A stretch of 35,590 nt of DNA, taken from Rhizobium sp. Q54 (GTDB lineage Bacteria > Pseudomonadota > Alphaproteobacteria > Rhizobiales > Beijerinckiaceae). The stretch covers positions 1 to 35,590 of the forward strand of contig CAMCMI010000002.1 of NCBI GenBank assembly GCA_945875875.1, written 5' to 3'. The notes under the pieces are model-generated. The model searched no databases and was not told where the DNA came from. It saw only the letters and a program-made list of their open reading frames with translations. The position numbers and the translations under genes were made by a program. Shown piece by piece: positions 1 to 10,675 of this stretch (position 1 is the stretch's first letter; every line of letters begins with the position of its first letter).

Positions 1-309
1 CAGTACTGCAAGAAGGGCGCGAAGATTTATCTCGAAGGCCAGTTGCAGACGCGGGAGTTCACCGACAAGGACGGCAATCAGCGCAAGACGACCGAGGTGG
101 TTCTGCAACGTTATCGCGGCGAGCTGACCTTGCTCGACAGCCGTGGCGGAGGCGGGCGTGGCGAGAGCGAGGGCGTCGGCTATGACGGCGACGGCGGCGG
201 CCAGAGCTTTGGCCGATCCTCGCCCATGGAGCGCACTTCGGAGCGTCGCCCGGCGGCGCCTGCTGGCGGACGCGGCGGCGCGCCTATCGACGACGACATT
301 CCGTTCTGA
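1..309 (+). CDS. ssb: Single-stranded DNA-binding protein, 5' truncated by window edge
   Basis: Frame 1 open from base 1 (QYCKKGAKIYLEGQLQTREFTDKDGNQRKTTEVVLQ), Gly-rich linker and acidic tail ending DDDIPF, typical of bacterial SSB. Confidence 0.93.
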   Translation, partial: QYCKKGAKIYLEGQLQTREFTDKDGNQRKTTEVVLQRYRGELTLLDSRGGGGRGESEGVGYDGDGGGQSFGRSSPMERTSERRPAAPAGGRGGAPIDDDIPF

Positions 310-575
310 TCGGCGCGAGCGGTGCGCGCGCCCTATGCCAAACAAAGGCTGACGCAGCGACGGGGCTTGCGGGCGCCGACATTGCTTTATTGGGGCGAGT
401 TTTAGAATCCAAACCTGACGCTAGCGTTAAGGTACTGAAATAACTAGATTTGATCGGTTTTTTTCGGAGGCGCTGCGCTGGCTTTAGGGGCAGGAATCAG
501 TTAGACATCAGCGACTCGCTTTTTTACGCGTCCCGCCCTTGAGCGCGGCACGCCTTTTTCGAAGGACTTTCCTTC

Positions 576-3338
576 TTGGCCGACGAAAACGTCCCCAACG
601 CGTCAGACCCCAGCGGGTCGGATATTCGCCCGGTCTCGATCATCGACGAGATGAAGCGCAGCTATCTTGATTACGCCATGAGCGTTATCGTCAGCCGTGC
701 CTTGCCTGACGTGCGCGACGGCTTGAAGCCCGTGCATCGGCGCATTCTTTACACGATGTACGAGAACGGTTTCACGCCCGACAAGGCGCACAAGAAGTCT
801 GCGCGCGTCACCGGCGACACGATGGGTAAATACCATCCGCACGGCAACCTCGCGATCTATGACGCGCTCGTGCGCATGGCCCAGCCGTTCTCGCTGCGCA
901 TGCCGCTGATCGACGGGCAGGGCAATTTCGGCTCCATCGACGGCGACCGCGCAGCGGCCGAGCGCTATACGGAAGCCCGGCTTGCGCGCGTTTCGATGAC
1001 GTTGCTGGACGATCTCGACAAGGACACGGTCGATTATTCGGCGAACTATTCAGGCGAGTTCAACGAGCCTGTCGTTTTGCCCGCCAAATATCCGAACCTT
1101 TTGGTCAACGGCGCCGGCGGCATCGCGGTGGGCATGGCCACCAATATTCCGCCGCACAATCTGGGCGAAGTCATCGACGCTGTGTTTGCGCTGATGGAGA
1201 ACCGCGACATCACCATCGAGGAATTGATGGAGATCGTACCGGCGCCGGACTTCCCGACGGGCGGATCGATCCTCGGGCGCGGCGGCGTGCGGCTGGCCTA
1301 CAACACCGGGCGCGGCTCGGTGCTGATGCGCGCCAAGGTCAACGTGGAGCAGATTCGCAAGGATCGCGAGGCGTTGATCGTCACGGAGATCCCCTATCAG
1401 GTCAACAAGACCACGCTGATCGAAAAGATCGCGGAGCTTGTGCGCGAAAAGCGCGTCGAGGGCATTTCGGACCTGCGCGACGAGAGCGACCGCGACGGTA
1501 TGCGCATCGTCATCGAGATCAAGCGCGACGCTGTGGCGGAGGTGGTTTTGAACCAGCTCTGGCGCTACACGCAATTGCAGCAATCCTTTGGCTGCAACAT
1601 GATTGCGCTGAACGGCGGACGTCCCGAGATGCTCAATCTCAAGGATTTCCTCGTCTGCTTCCTCGACTTCCGCGAGGAAGTGGTTTCGCGGCGCACGAAG
1701 TATCTGCTGACCAAAGCGCGCGACAGCGCCCATGTTCAGGTCGGCCTCGCTATTGCGGTGGCCAATATCGACGAAGTGATCCGCCTCATCCGCACATCGC
1801 CCGACACGGCGACCGCGCGCACGCAATTGATGGACCGCGACTGGCCCGCCTACGACATGGCGCCGCTGATCGCGCTGATCGCTGATCCTCGCCACAAGCT
1901 GAACGAGGACGGGACTTATCGCCTCTCGGAGACTCAGGCGCGCGCGATTCTCGAATTGCGCCTTGCCCGCCTCACGGCTCTGGGTCGCGATGAAATCGCC
2001 GAAGCGTTGAACCGTTTGTCGGTCGAGATCGCCGATTATCTGGCGATCCTGCGCTCGCGCGAGCGCATCATGAGCATCATCCATTCCGAGCTCACGGACG
2101 TTAAGACGAACTTCGCGACGCCGCGCCGCACGCTGATTCTCGACAGCGACGCCGACATGGACGACGAGGACCTGATCCAGCAGGAGGATATGGTCGTCAC
2201 GGTGTCGCACAACGGCTACGTCAAGCGCGTACCGCTCTCGACCTATCGCGCCCAGCGTCGCGGCGGCAAGGGCCGCACCGGCATGCAGACGCGCGAGCAG
2301 GATTTCGTGGCGCGTCTGTTCGTCGCCAATACGCATCAGCCGCTGCTGTTCTTCACGTCCAGCGGCTATGTCTTCAAGGAGAAGGTGTGGCGCCTTCCGC
2401 TCGCCGCCCCGCAGGCGCTTGGCAAATATCTGAACAACATCCTGACCAATCTCGATGAGGGCGAGCGCATCACCAGCATCCTCGCTCTTCCGCAGGACGA
2501 GGCCCAATGGGAAGGTATCGACGTGATGTTCGCCTCCACGCGCGGCACGGTTCGCCGCAACAAGCTGTCGGATTTCACGCAGGTGAACCGCAGCGGCAAG
2601 ATCGCGATGAAGCTCGACGAGGGCGAGGCTATCGTCGACGTGCAAATGTGCTCCGAGGACGACGACGTTCTGCTCACCACGGCCAACGGCCAGTGCATCC
2701 GCTTCCAGATCCGCGACAGCGTGCGCGTGTTCAAGGGTCGCGATTCAATGGGCGTTCGCGGCATCACGATGGGCGAGGGGGATCGCGTGATCTCGATGGC
2801 GATCCTTCGCCATATGGAGGCCACCAGCGACGAGCGTGTCGGCTACATCAAGAAAGCGCGCGCCATCGCTGGCGAAGCGGCGACTGACGAAGTCGAGGCG
2901 TCCGGCGAGGAGGCTTCCGCCGACGCCAATATCTCGACCGAACGCTACATCGAAATGTCGGCGGCCGAGCAGGAGATTCTCACGGTTTCCGAACGCGGCT
3001 ACGGGAAGCGCACGTCATCTTATGAATACCGGATCACGGGGCGCGGGGGCAAAGGCATTACCGCCATGGCCGTCAACGCCCGCAACGGCAAGCTGGTCGC
3101 CTCCTATCCGGTTGAGGAGAGCGACGAGATCATGCTGGTGACGGACGGCGGCCAATTGATCCGCTGCCCGGTGAAGGGAATCCGTCGGGCAGGGCGCGGC
3201 ACGCAGGGCGTGATCGTGTTCCGCACCGCCGACGACGAGCGCGTTGTCTCGGTGGAGCGCATCAGCGAGGAGGCCGCTGGCGGCGGCGATGAAGCGATCT
3301 CCGGCCCCGAAGCTGCCTCCGAGGGCGACGGCGCCTGA
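576..3338 (+). CDS. gyrA: DNA gyrase subunit A
   Basis: 920 aa, TTG start; [49 protein letters not shown] region with catalytic Tyr, GyrA box QRRGGKG. Confidence 0.97.
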   Translation: MADENVPNASDPSGSDIRPVSIIDEMKRSYLDYAMSVIVSRALPDVRDGLKPVHRRILYTMYENGFTPDKAHKKSARVTGDTMGKYHPHGNLAIYDALVRMAQPFSLRMPLIDGQGNFGSIDGDRAAAERYTEARLARVSMTLLDDLDKDTVDYSANYSGEFNEPVVLPAKYPNLLVNGAGGIAVGMATNIPPHNLGEVIDAVFALMENRDITIEELMEIVPAPDFPTGGSILGRGGVRLAYNTGRGSVLMRAKVNVEQIRKDREALIVTEIPYQVNKTTLIEKIAELVREKRVEGISDLRDESDRDGMRIVIEIKRDAVAEVVLNQLWRYTQLQQSFGCNMIALNGGRPEMLNLKDFLVCFLDFREEVVSRRTKYLLTKARDSAHVQVGLAIAVANIDEVIRLIRTSPDTATARTQLMDRDWPAYDMAPLIALIADPRHKLNEDGTYRLSETQARAILELRLARLTALGRDEIAEALNRLSVEIADYLAILRSRERIMSIIHSELTDVKTNFATPRRTLILDSDADMDDEDLIQQEDMVVTVSHNGYVKRVPLSTYRAQRRGGKGRTGMQTREQDFVARLFVANTHQPLLFFTSSGYVFKEKVWRLPLAAPQALGKYLNNILTNLDEGERITSILALPQDEAQWEGIDVMFASTRGTVRRNKLSDFTQVNRSGKIAMKLDEGEAIVDVQMCSEDDDVLLTTANGQCIRFQIRDSVRVFKGRDSMGVRGITMGEGDRVISMAILRHMEATSDERVGYIKKARAIAGEAATDEVEASGEEASADANISTERYIEMSAAEQEILTVSERGYGKRTSSYEYRITGRGGKGITAMAVNARNGKLVASYPVEESDEIMLVTDGGQLIRCPVKGIRRAGRGTQGVIVFRTADDERVVSVERISEEAAGGGDEAISGPEAASEGDGA

Positions 3339-3364
3339 GTTCGGCGCCTCTATGTCTAAAGGAT

Positions 3365-3386
3365 CGGCGGCGCAATCGCGCCGTCG
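3365..3386. terminator. Candidate bidirectional hairpin between convergent gyrA and small ORF
   Basis: CGGCGGCGC-AATC-GCGCCGTCG, 9 bp stem with one G-T pair and 4 nt loop; no clear U tract. Confidence 0.4.
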
Positions 3387-3387
3387 T

Positions 3388-3645
3388 TCAGGCTCCGAAG
3401 CGTTGGTAGATCAAAGCCAGCGAGCTGAGCATGACGATCCCGCATGTCATGCCAAGAATGCCGAGTACAACCAGATCGTTTGGCTTTTTCGGCTCTCGCG
3501 GCACCATAAACCGCTCAATCAAGGACCAGTCGCGAGGATCAACATCGGCCATTCTGCGAGCGTTGCGGATGGCGACTGGCACTCGGGCGTTCCGGGTTGC
3601 TATGGAGAACATGACGCTTCCTAACTCATTCAAAGTAGAGCCCAA
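3388..3645 (-). CDS. Small hypothetical membrane protein
   Basis: 85 aa ORF with one C-terminal hydrophobic segment (DLVVLGILGMTCGIVMLSSLALIY); fills the gap between gyrA and coaD. Confidence 0.5.
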   Translation of the reverse strand: MGSTLNELGSVMFSIATRNARVPVAIRNARRMADVDPRDWSLIERFMVPREPKKPNDLVVLGILGMTCGIVMLSSLALIYQRFGA

Positions 3646-3768
3646 GATTTGCTCTATTATGGTTTAGGCAGAGTTAATGGTCCCGGTTTTTCATGCCTGA
3701 CCATAATGCCTAGAGGGGGCCTAGATGTTGGCGCTTTGGTTTGCAGCAGGCAGATCTGCAGAGGGAAT

Positions 3769-3827
3769 GCGGGCTGGAAGCCCGCGGTCCAAAGAGCGCC
3801 CCTCCGGACCGCGGTCTTCCAGCCCGC
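3769..3827. repeat. REP-like palindromic element
   Basis: GCGGGCTGGAAGCCCGCGGTCC / GGACCGCGGTCTTCCAGCCCGC: 22 bp inverted arms with 1 mismatch, 15 nt loop, intergenic. Confidence 0.85.
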
Positions 3828-3889
3828 ACACGGATCGCGCGCCCGCATTGCTTCTTTGACGGCTCGCCTGATCGCGCTAATCTGGCGCC

Positions 3890-4399
3890 ATGACACGTCA
3901 CACCGCGCTTTACACCGGATCGTTCGATCCCATCACCAACGGCCACCTTGACGTGATCCGCGTCGGCGCGTCGTTCTGCTCGCGGCTTGTCATCGGCATC
4001 GGCGCGCACCCTGGCAAGAAGCCGCTGTTCACGCTCGACGAGAAGATCGCGTTGATTCACGCGGCGACCGCGCGCATAGCGGACGGTGGCCATTGCAAGA
4101 TCGAAATCGTGGCGTTTGACGGGCTGGCGGTGGACGCGGCGCGCGCCAACGGCGCCAGCGTTATCTTGCGCGGGCTGCGCGATGGGACCGACTTTGATTA
4201 CGAAATGCAGATGGCGGGCATGAACGGCGCGATGGCGCCCGACGTGCGCACCATTTTCGCGCCCGCCTCGCCAGATGTGCGCCATATTACCGCCACTCTG
4301 GTGCGCCAAATCGCGTCTATGCATGGCGACGTTTCCAGCTTTGTGCCGCCAGAGGTCGCCAAAGCTCTGCGCGCCAGGTTTCGCGTCCCGCCGATGTAA
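3890..4399 (+). CDS. coaD: Pantetheine-phosphate adenylyltransferase
   Basis: 169 aa, [18 protein letters not shown] nucleotidyltransferase motif. Confidence 0.96.
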   Translation: MTRHTALYTGSFDPITNGHLDVIRVGASFCSRLVIGIGAHPGKKPLFTLDEKIALIHAATARIADGGHCKIEIVAFDGLAVDAARANGASVILRGLRDGTDFDYEMQMAGMNGAMAPDVRTIFAPASPDVRHITATLVRQIASMHGDVSSFVPPEVAKALRARFRVPPM

Positions 4400-4518
4400 G
4401 CTTTGGACGAATCTTTTATGCCTTGATAAGACCAAGTCATCCGTTTTCGCGCGGTGCGGCCTCTTGACGTATAATGCCGCGAGGCTAGCTGCTGTCATTC
4501 AACCGAGGTCTTCCCGAT

Positions 4519-5082
4519 ATGAAATTCGATCGCCGTCAATTTGGCTCTGCAATCGCCGTGTCAGCCGCCATCGCGCTCACGCCCTCGCTCGCGAACGCGC
4601 AGGCTGCGGATGCAGAAAATACCGTCTGGCTCGACACGAAGGACGGCCGCATCGTCATTCGCCTGCGCCCGGATTTGGCGCCCAAACACGTCGCGCAGAT
4701 CAAGACGCTCGTGAAAGAAGGCTTCTACGACGGCATCGTTTTCCATCGCGTGATCGAGGGCTTCATGGCCCAGACCGGCGATCCGACAGGCACCGGAACC
4801 GGCGGCTCGAAATTGCCCAATATCCCGGCTGAATTTACGCCGACCCCGTTTCGTCGCGGCACGCTTGGCATGGCGCGTTCGCAGAGCCCGAACTCGGCCA
4901 ATTCGCAATTCTTCATCTGCTTTGCCGACGCGAGCTTCCTCAACAACCAGTACACGGTGTTTGGCGAAGTGACGTCGGGCATGGACGTGGTCGACAAGAT
5001 CAAGAAGGGCTCGCAGGCGCAAAACGGCCAGGTTCAGAACCCGGACAAGATCCTGCGCATGCGCATGGCTGACGCAAAATGA
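4519..5082 (+). CDS. Cyclophilin-type peptidylprolyl isomerase, exported
   Basis: N-terminal signal with Tat-like RRQFGS; cyclophilin motifs FHRVIEGFMAQTGDPTGTGTGGS and NSANSQFFICF. Confidence 0.92.
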   Translation: MKFDRRQFGSAIAVSAAIALTPSLANAQAADAENTVWLDTKDGRIVIRLRPDLAPKHVAQIKTLVKEGFYDGIVFHRVIEGFMAQTGDPTGTGTGGSKLPNIPAEFTPTPFRRGTLGMARSQSPNSANSQFFICFADASFLNNQYTVFGEVTSGMDVVDKIKKGSQAQNGQVQNPDKILRMRMADAK

Positions 5083-5708
5083 GATATCGGGCGCGCGCCA
5101 TCGCAGCTTCTATGCTCGCGATTGCGCTCGCCCCCGCCGCACTGACAGCCCAGCAAATCACGCCCTATGTAGACCGCGTGCAGCCGGGCTTTCAGCTTCC
5201 GCCGGTCCCGGTTGAACCTCTCGACAAGCTTTATCCGCCGCCAGCTGTACCGCCTCCGCCGCCTTCGCGCGCAACGCCAGCGCCCGCGCCTTATCCCGGC
5301 GGTAAGCTTGGGGGAGAGCGGCGGAATTACCCGCAAGGGTTCACGATGACAATCGAGCGTCCGGCGGGCGAGCGAGCGCCTCCTGGCGGCGGCGAATCGC
5401 GAACCATCAAAGAACCCCGCGACATCGCCCGGCAAATCGCGCGGTGCTGGACGCCGCCCGGGGCGCGCACGGCGAGCGAGGTTACGATCCGGCTTTCGTT
5501 CACGCGCACTGGCGCCGTGATGAGTGCGCCGCGCGTCACCTATGTCAGCCCGGGATTGGGGACGGATCGCGAGGCCGTGCGCGCCTCAATTTTGGCGGCG
5601 GTGGAGCGTTGCGCGCCATTTGAGTTTACCGATGGGCTCGGGTCGGCTATCTCGGGGCGAGCGTTTACCTTGCGCTTCGTGGCTCCGGCCCGTGGCGCGC
5701 GCATTTGA
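5079..5708 (+). CDS. Secreted proline-rich protein with TolA/TonB C-terminal-like domain
   Basis: 209 aa, signal peptide, Pro-rich linker, C-terminal IARQIARCWTPPG...VTIRLSFTRTGAV...AVRASILAAVERCAPF; overlaps upstream gene by 4 bp (ATGA). Confidence 0.65.
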   Translation: MRYRARAIAASMLAIALAPAALTAQQITPYVDRVQPGFQLPPVPVEPLDKLYPPPAVPPPPPSRATPAPAPYPGGKLGGERRNYPQGFTMTIERPAGERAPPGGGESRTIKEPRDIARQIARCWTPPGARTASEVTIRLSFTRTGAVMSAPRVTYVSPGLGTDREAVRASILAAVERCAPFEFTDGLGSAISGRAFTLRFVAPARGARI

Positions 5709-5722
5709 CGACAGGAGCATTC

Positions 5723-6193
5723 ATGACCGAAGCCGCAGAAGCCGCCCCCGCATCCACGCTCACGCTGGAAACCACGCAAGGCCCCGTCGTCATTCGCCTG
5801 CGTCCCGACCTTGCGCCCAATCACGTTGCGCATATCTCGAAGCTGGTCAGCGAGGGCTTTTACGATGGCATCGTATTCCATCGCGTGATCGAGGGCTTCA
5901 TGGCGCAGACCGGCTGCCCGAAGGGCACCGGCACCGGCGGCTCGCAATACCCGAACCTGAAGCAGGAATTCAACGCCGAGCCGCACGTGCGCGGCACCTG
6001 CTCGATGGCCCGCTCGTCGAATCCTGATTCGGCGAACTCGCAATTCTTCATCTGCTTTGACGAAGCTGGCTTTCTGAACCGTCAATATACGGTCTGGGGC
6101 GAAGTGACCTCCGGCATGGAAAACGTCGACAAGATCAAGCGCGGCGAGCCGGTGCAGAATCCCGATAAAATCGTCTCAGCCAAACTGGGCTGA
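5723..6193 (+). CDS. Cyclophilin-type peptidylprolyl isomerase, cytoplasmic
   Basis: ATG at 5723 preceded by ACAGGAG; FHRVIEGFMAQTGCPKGTGTGGS, NSQFFICF; no signal peptide. Confidence 0.93.
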   Translation: MTEAAEAAPASTLTLETTQGPVVIRLRPDLAPNHVAHISKLVSEGFYDGIVFHRVIEGFMAQTGCPKGTGTGGSQYPNLKQEFNAEPHVRGTCSMARSSNPDSANSQFFICFDEAGFLNRQYTVWGEVTSGMENVDKIKRGEPVQNPDKIVSAKLG

Positions 6194-6250
6194 TCGCCTC
6201 ACATCGGCGCGCGTCGGGCGGTCCGGACGGCGCCGCCGGACGGATACACC

Positions 6251-7347
6251 ATGCGCGTCGATGTTTTCGATTTTGAACTCCCCGAAGAACGGATCGCGCT
6301 GCGGCCGGCAGAGCCGCGCGAAAGCGCGCGCCTGCTCGACGTCGATCCAAAGCGCGACCCGCTGCTGATCGACCGGCGCGTCGGCGATCTGCCCGGCCTG
6401 TTGCGGGCGGGCGACGTGGTTGTTGTCAACGACACCCGCGTCATTCCCGCCCGGCTGTCCGGCGTTCGCGTGCGCGGCGAGGCTGTCGCGCGCATCGATG
6501 TGACCTTGCACAAGCGCGAGGGCGCCGATCGCTGGCGCGCCTTTGTGCGGCCAGCCAAGAAATTACGTGAAGGCGAGCGCATAAGGTTCGGTGATACAAG
6601 CGAAAACGCCGCTTGTTTATTGGGGTTTCTCGACGCCGAGGTGCTGGAGAAAGGCGAGGAGGGCGAGGTTTTGCTGGGCTTCTCGTGTACCGGCCCGGCG
6701 CTTGATGAGGCGATTGAGCGCGTCGGCTCCATGCCGCTGCCGCCCTATATCGCGTCAAAGCGTGCGCAGGACGAGGGCGATGCGCGCGATTATCAAACCC
6801 TGTTCGCCAACGAGCCCGGCGCCGTCGCGGCCCCAACCGCAGGCCTGCATTTCACGCCCGAGCTTGTCGCCGCGCTTGAGGCGCGCGGGATTGAGCTTGC
6901 CCGCGTGACGCTGCACGTGGGGGCGGGCACGTTCCTGCCGGTGAAGGCGGAAGACACGCAAGACCACCGCATGCACGCCGAATTCGGTATCGTGACGGAG
7001 GCGGTGGCTGCGCAATTGAACGCGGCGCACGCAAAGGGCGGGCGGATCGTGTGCGTCGGCACCACGACCCTGCGGATTCTGGAGAGCGTGACGGACGACG
7101 CGGGCATGGTGCATGCGGATGCGCGCGACACGTCGATCTTCATTACGCCCGGCTATCGATTCAGGGCGGCAGACGTGTTGCTGACGAATTTCCATCTGCC
7201 GCGCTCGACGCTGTTCATGCTGGTGAGCGCGTTCGCGGGGCTGGACAATATGCACGCCGCCTATGCGCATGCGATTGCGGGGCAATACCGGTTTTATTCC
7301 TATGGCGACGCCTGCCTGCTGAGCCGGGCGGATGCGGGAGACAGGCT

Positions 7348-7351
<4 letters not shown>
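6251..7351 (+). CDS. queA: S-adenosylmethionine:tRNA ribosyltransferase-isomerase
   Basis: 366 aa, [59 protein letters not shown]. Confidence 0.97.
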
Positions 7352-8478
<1,127 letters not shown>

Positions 8479-8553
8479 GGGGAGGCGCTTTCCAGCCCGC
8501 ATGCCTTTCCTGGTGCAAATCACCATGCCACAAATGCTACCCCCGACGTCTAA

Positions 8554-8604
8554 GCCGTCATGGACGCGCTTGTCCCGTCCATCCACGCAGACGGCGCAAG
8601 CCGT
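8554..8604. repeat. Repeat-like imperfect palindromes downstream of tgt
   Basis: TGGACG-CGCTTGTCC-CGTCCA (8561-8581) inside GCCGTCATGGACGCGCTTGTCCCGTCCATCCACG, then ACGGC-GCAA-GCCGT (8591-8604). Confidence 0.5.
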
Positions 8605-8643
8605 GTGGAGAGGTGGAGTTTTACTTTCCGAAGCCGACCGAAC

Positions 8644-9507
8644 TCACTCCCAGCGGCGGCTGGCCCACATCCATTGCCCGGGATGACGGCGGATGCTGGC
8701 CTCGAACTCCCCATGCAAAGCGCGAGTCGCCGCCTCAATATCGGCGGTGCGGTCCTCTGTTTCCGGCACGGGAACCTGCCGCAGGCGAAGCTGAAACCGC
8801 ACGCCCGGCAGCCGGACGATTTCCACCGCAAGCAATGGCGCCCCGGTTGCGCGCGCAGCCAACGCCGGAAACGTCGAGCTGGGGGCGGAGCGGCCAAAAA
8901 ACGGTACGTTCAGCCCGTCGCTGTCGCGCAGGTCCGCCATGGTGGCAAGCACGCCGCCGTTGCGTAAATGTTTCATGGCGCGGCGCCCGGCGGCGCCCTG
9001 TTTGGGCCACAGCCCGCCAGCGTAAAACGGCGCCCGGAGCTTGCGCACGTAATCGTCCACCAGCGGGTTTTTCAGCCGCTGGTAAATACCGCCCGCCGAT
9101 CCGCCGGTGATGCGCAGCACGGCGGCGCCAAGCTCCCAATTGCCCTGATGGGGCGCGGCTGCCACAAAGCGCCGATCCGTCGGCATCGCGCAGATAGAAT
9201 CCTCGTCGATGAGCACGCGCCCGCTTTCCACAATCTCGATCAGGTGAAAGCTTTCGGCGAACACGCGGCCCAGATTGTCCCACATGTCGCGAGCGATAGC
9301 CTCGCGCTGCGCCAGCGTCATGTCCGGATAAGCTTGCCCGAGATTTTCCAGCGCCCGCTTGTGGCGCCTGTCGAGCGGGGCGATCCGGCGCCAAAGCCAC
9401 CCGCCAAAGCGCGATGAAAGCTCCAGCGGCAAGACGCTGAAAAGCCCCGCGACCAGCCGGAAGCCCGCGTATTCCAGCCAATGTTGAAAGGTGGTTCTGG
9501 TCTGCAT
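8644..9507 (-). CDS. Lipid A biosynthesis lauroyl acyltransferase (LpxL/HtrB family)
   Basis: 287 aa; PHQGNWELGAA, KHLRNGGVLATMADLRDSDGLNVPFFG acyltransferase motifs. Confidence 0.88.
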   Translation of the reverse strand: MQTRTTFQHWLEYAGFRLVAGLFSVLPLELSSRFGGWLWRRIAPLDRRHKRALENLGQAYPDMTLAQREAIARDMWDNLGRVFAESFHLIEIVESGRVLIDEDSICAMPTDRRFVAAAPHQGNWELGAAVLRITGGSAGGIYQRLKNPLVDDYVRKLRAPFYAGGLWPKQGAAGRRAMKHLRNGGVLATMADLRDSDGLNVPFFGRSAPSSTFPALAARATGAPLLAVEIVRLPGVRFQLRLRQVPVPETEDRTADIEAATRALHGEFEASIRRHPGQWMWASRRWE

Positions 9508-9655
9508 CTTTCCCGCGCCGCAAGCGCCTGCGTGATGCGGTCTTGGGGCGGGTAAGTCAAGGCGGGCGCTTAACGTCTACCGGGCGCTTAATGTCTGCAT
9601 TGACTCCCCAAGCCCCCGCGCCTACCCACGCGCATTCTTTGCTGCGGAGTTCCGC

Positions 9656-10675
9656 GTGCCTTTTTTCAAATCCATCGCAGCTCCCGTCGCAGGCTTCCTC
9701 GCGCTCATGGCGGTCGGGCTTTTCGCCCCGGCGCTGGGCCGCGTGCTTGATCTGGCGCTGCCGTTCTTCGGGCTCATTCTACTGGGCTTCGTGTTTGGCA
9801 AGGCGATAGACATTCCCGAGGCGGGGCTGGCGTGGATGCACGCCTTCATCGTCTACCTTGCTCTCCCGGCGCTTTTCTTCAATCTGATCTCGGTCACGCC
9901 GTTGGCGGAGCTGGCCAATTGGCGCTTTATCCTCATCACGTCCGCCTGCACGCTGATCGCCTTTGCCTGCGGGTTTGGCATCGGCTGGTATGGGAGCGGC
10001 GGGAACATTGAAGTCGCGACCATGCAGGGCGTGGCGGGTGGATATTCCAACGTCGGCTACATGGGACCGGGCCTGACGCTGGCCACATTCGGCGCTGCTT
10101 CCGTAGCCCCTACCGCGCTGATCTTCACCTTTGACAGCGCCATCTTCTTCACGCTGACGCCGTTCCTGATGGGGCTGGCGGGCGGACGTAAAACGAGCGC
10201 GCTGGCGACCGCTCTCAGCGTTGCGCGCAAGGTGTTTCTGCATCCCTTCAACATCGCGATTGCGCTGGGCGTGCTGGCTGCTTGGGCGCAATGGCGTCCC
10301 CCCGTTGCGCTCGACAAGATGGTGGTGTGGCTGTCTGGCGCGGCGGCGCCGTGCGCGCTGTTCGTGATGGGCGTGACGGTGGCGCTGCGGCCTGTCACGA
10401 AGTTTGCGCCCGAGGCGCCGGCGTTGCTAGCGGTCAAGCTCGTGCTGCATCCGCTGCTGGTGTGGAGCGCCCTGACGCTGGCAGGCGGCATCAGCCAGGT
10501 GTGGATCTACACCGCGGTGTTGATGGCCGCGCTTCCGCCTGCGCTCAACGTGTTTGTGATTGCGCGCCAATACGACGTTTACGTCGAGCGCGCCTCAAGC
10601 CTCGTCATGGCGGGCACGGTGGCGTCCGTCATCATGGTGACCGCGCTGCTTTACGCATTCTCGGCGACGCCCTGA
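9656..10675 (+). CDS. AEC family transporter (auxin efflux carrier-like)
   Basis: 339 aa, about 10 hydrophobic segments, GGYSNVGYMGPGL motif; GTG start. Confidence 0.85.
   Translation: MPFFKSIAAPVAGFLALMAVGLFAPALGRVLDLALPFFGLILLGFVFGKAIDIPEAGLAWMHAFIVYLALPALFFNLISVTPLAELANWRFILITSACTLIAFACGFGIGWYGSGGNIEVATMQGVAGGYSNVGYMGPGLTLATFGAASVAPTALIFTFDSAIFFTLTPFLMGLAGGRKTSALATALSVARKVFLHPFNIAIALGVLAAWAQWRPPVALDKMVVWLSGAAAPCALFVMGVTVALRPVTKFAPEAPALLAVKLVLHPLLVWSALTLAGGISQVWIYTAVLMAALPPALNVFVIARQYDVYVERASSLVMAGTVASVIMVTALLYAFSATP

Noticed and set aside
418-427. 10 bp perfect palindrome ACGCTAGCGT in the gyrA leader
   Set aside because: Short and isolated; no second copy or family context visible.
1050-2645. 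531 aa minus-strand ORF antisense to gyrA
   Set aside because: High-GC shadow ORF with His/Arg/Leu-rich composition and no recognisable motif; gyrA is unambiguous on the plus strand.
4464-4476. TTGACGTATAAT upstream of the first cyclophilin as a sigma-70 promoter
   Set aside because: The -35-like and -10-like hexamers are nearly adjacent, lacking the roughly 17 bp spacer.
3710-4498. 262 aa minus-strand ORF over coaD
   Set aside because: Antisense to the clear coaD gene and runs through the REP-like palindrome.
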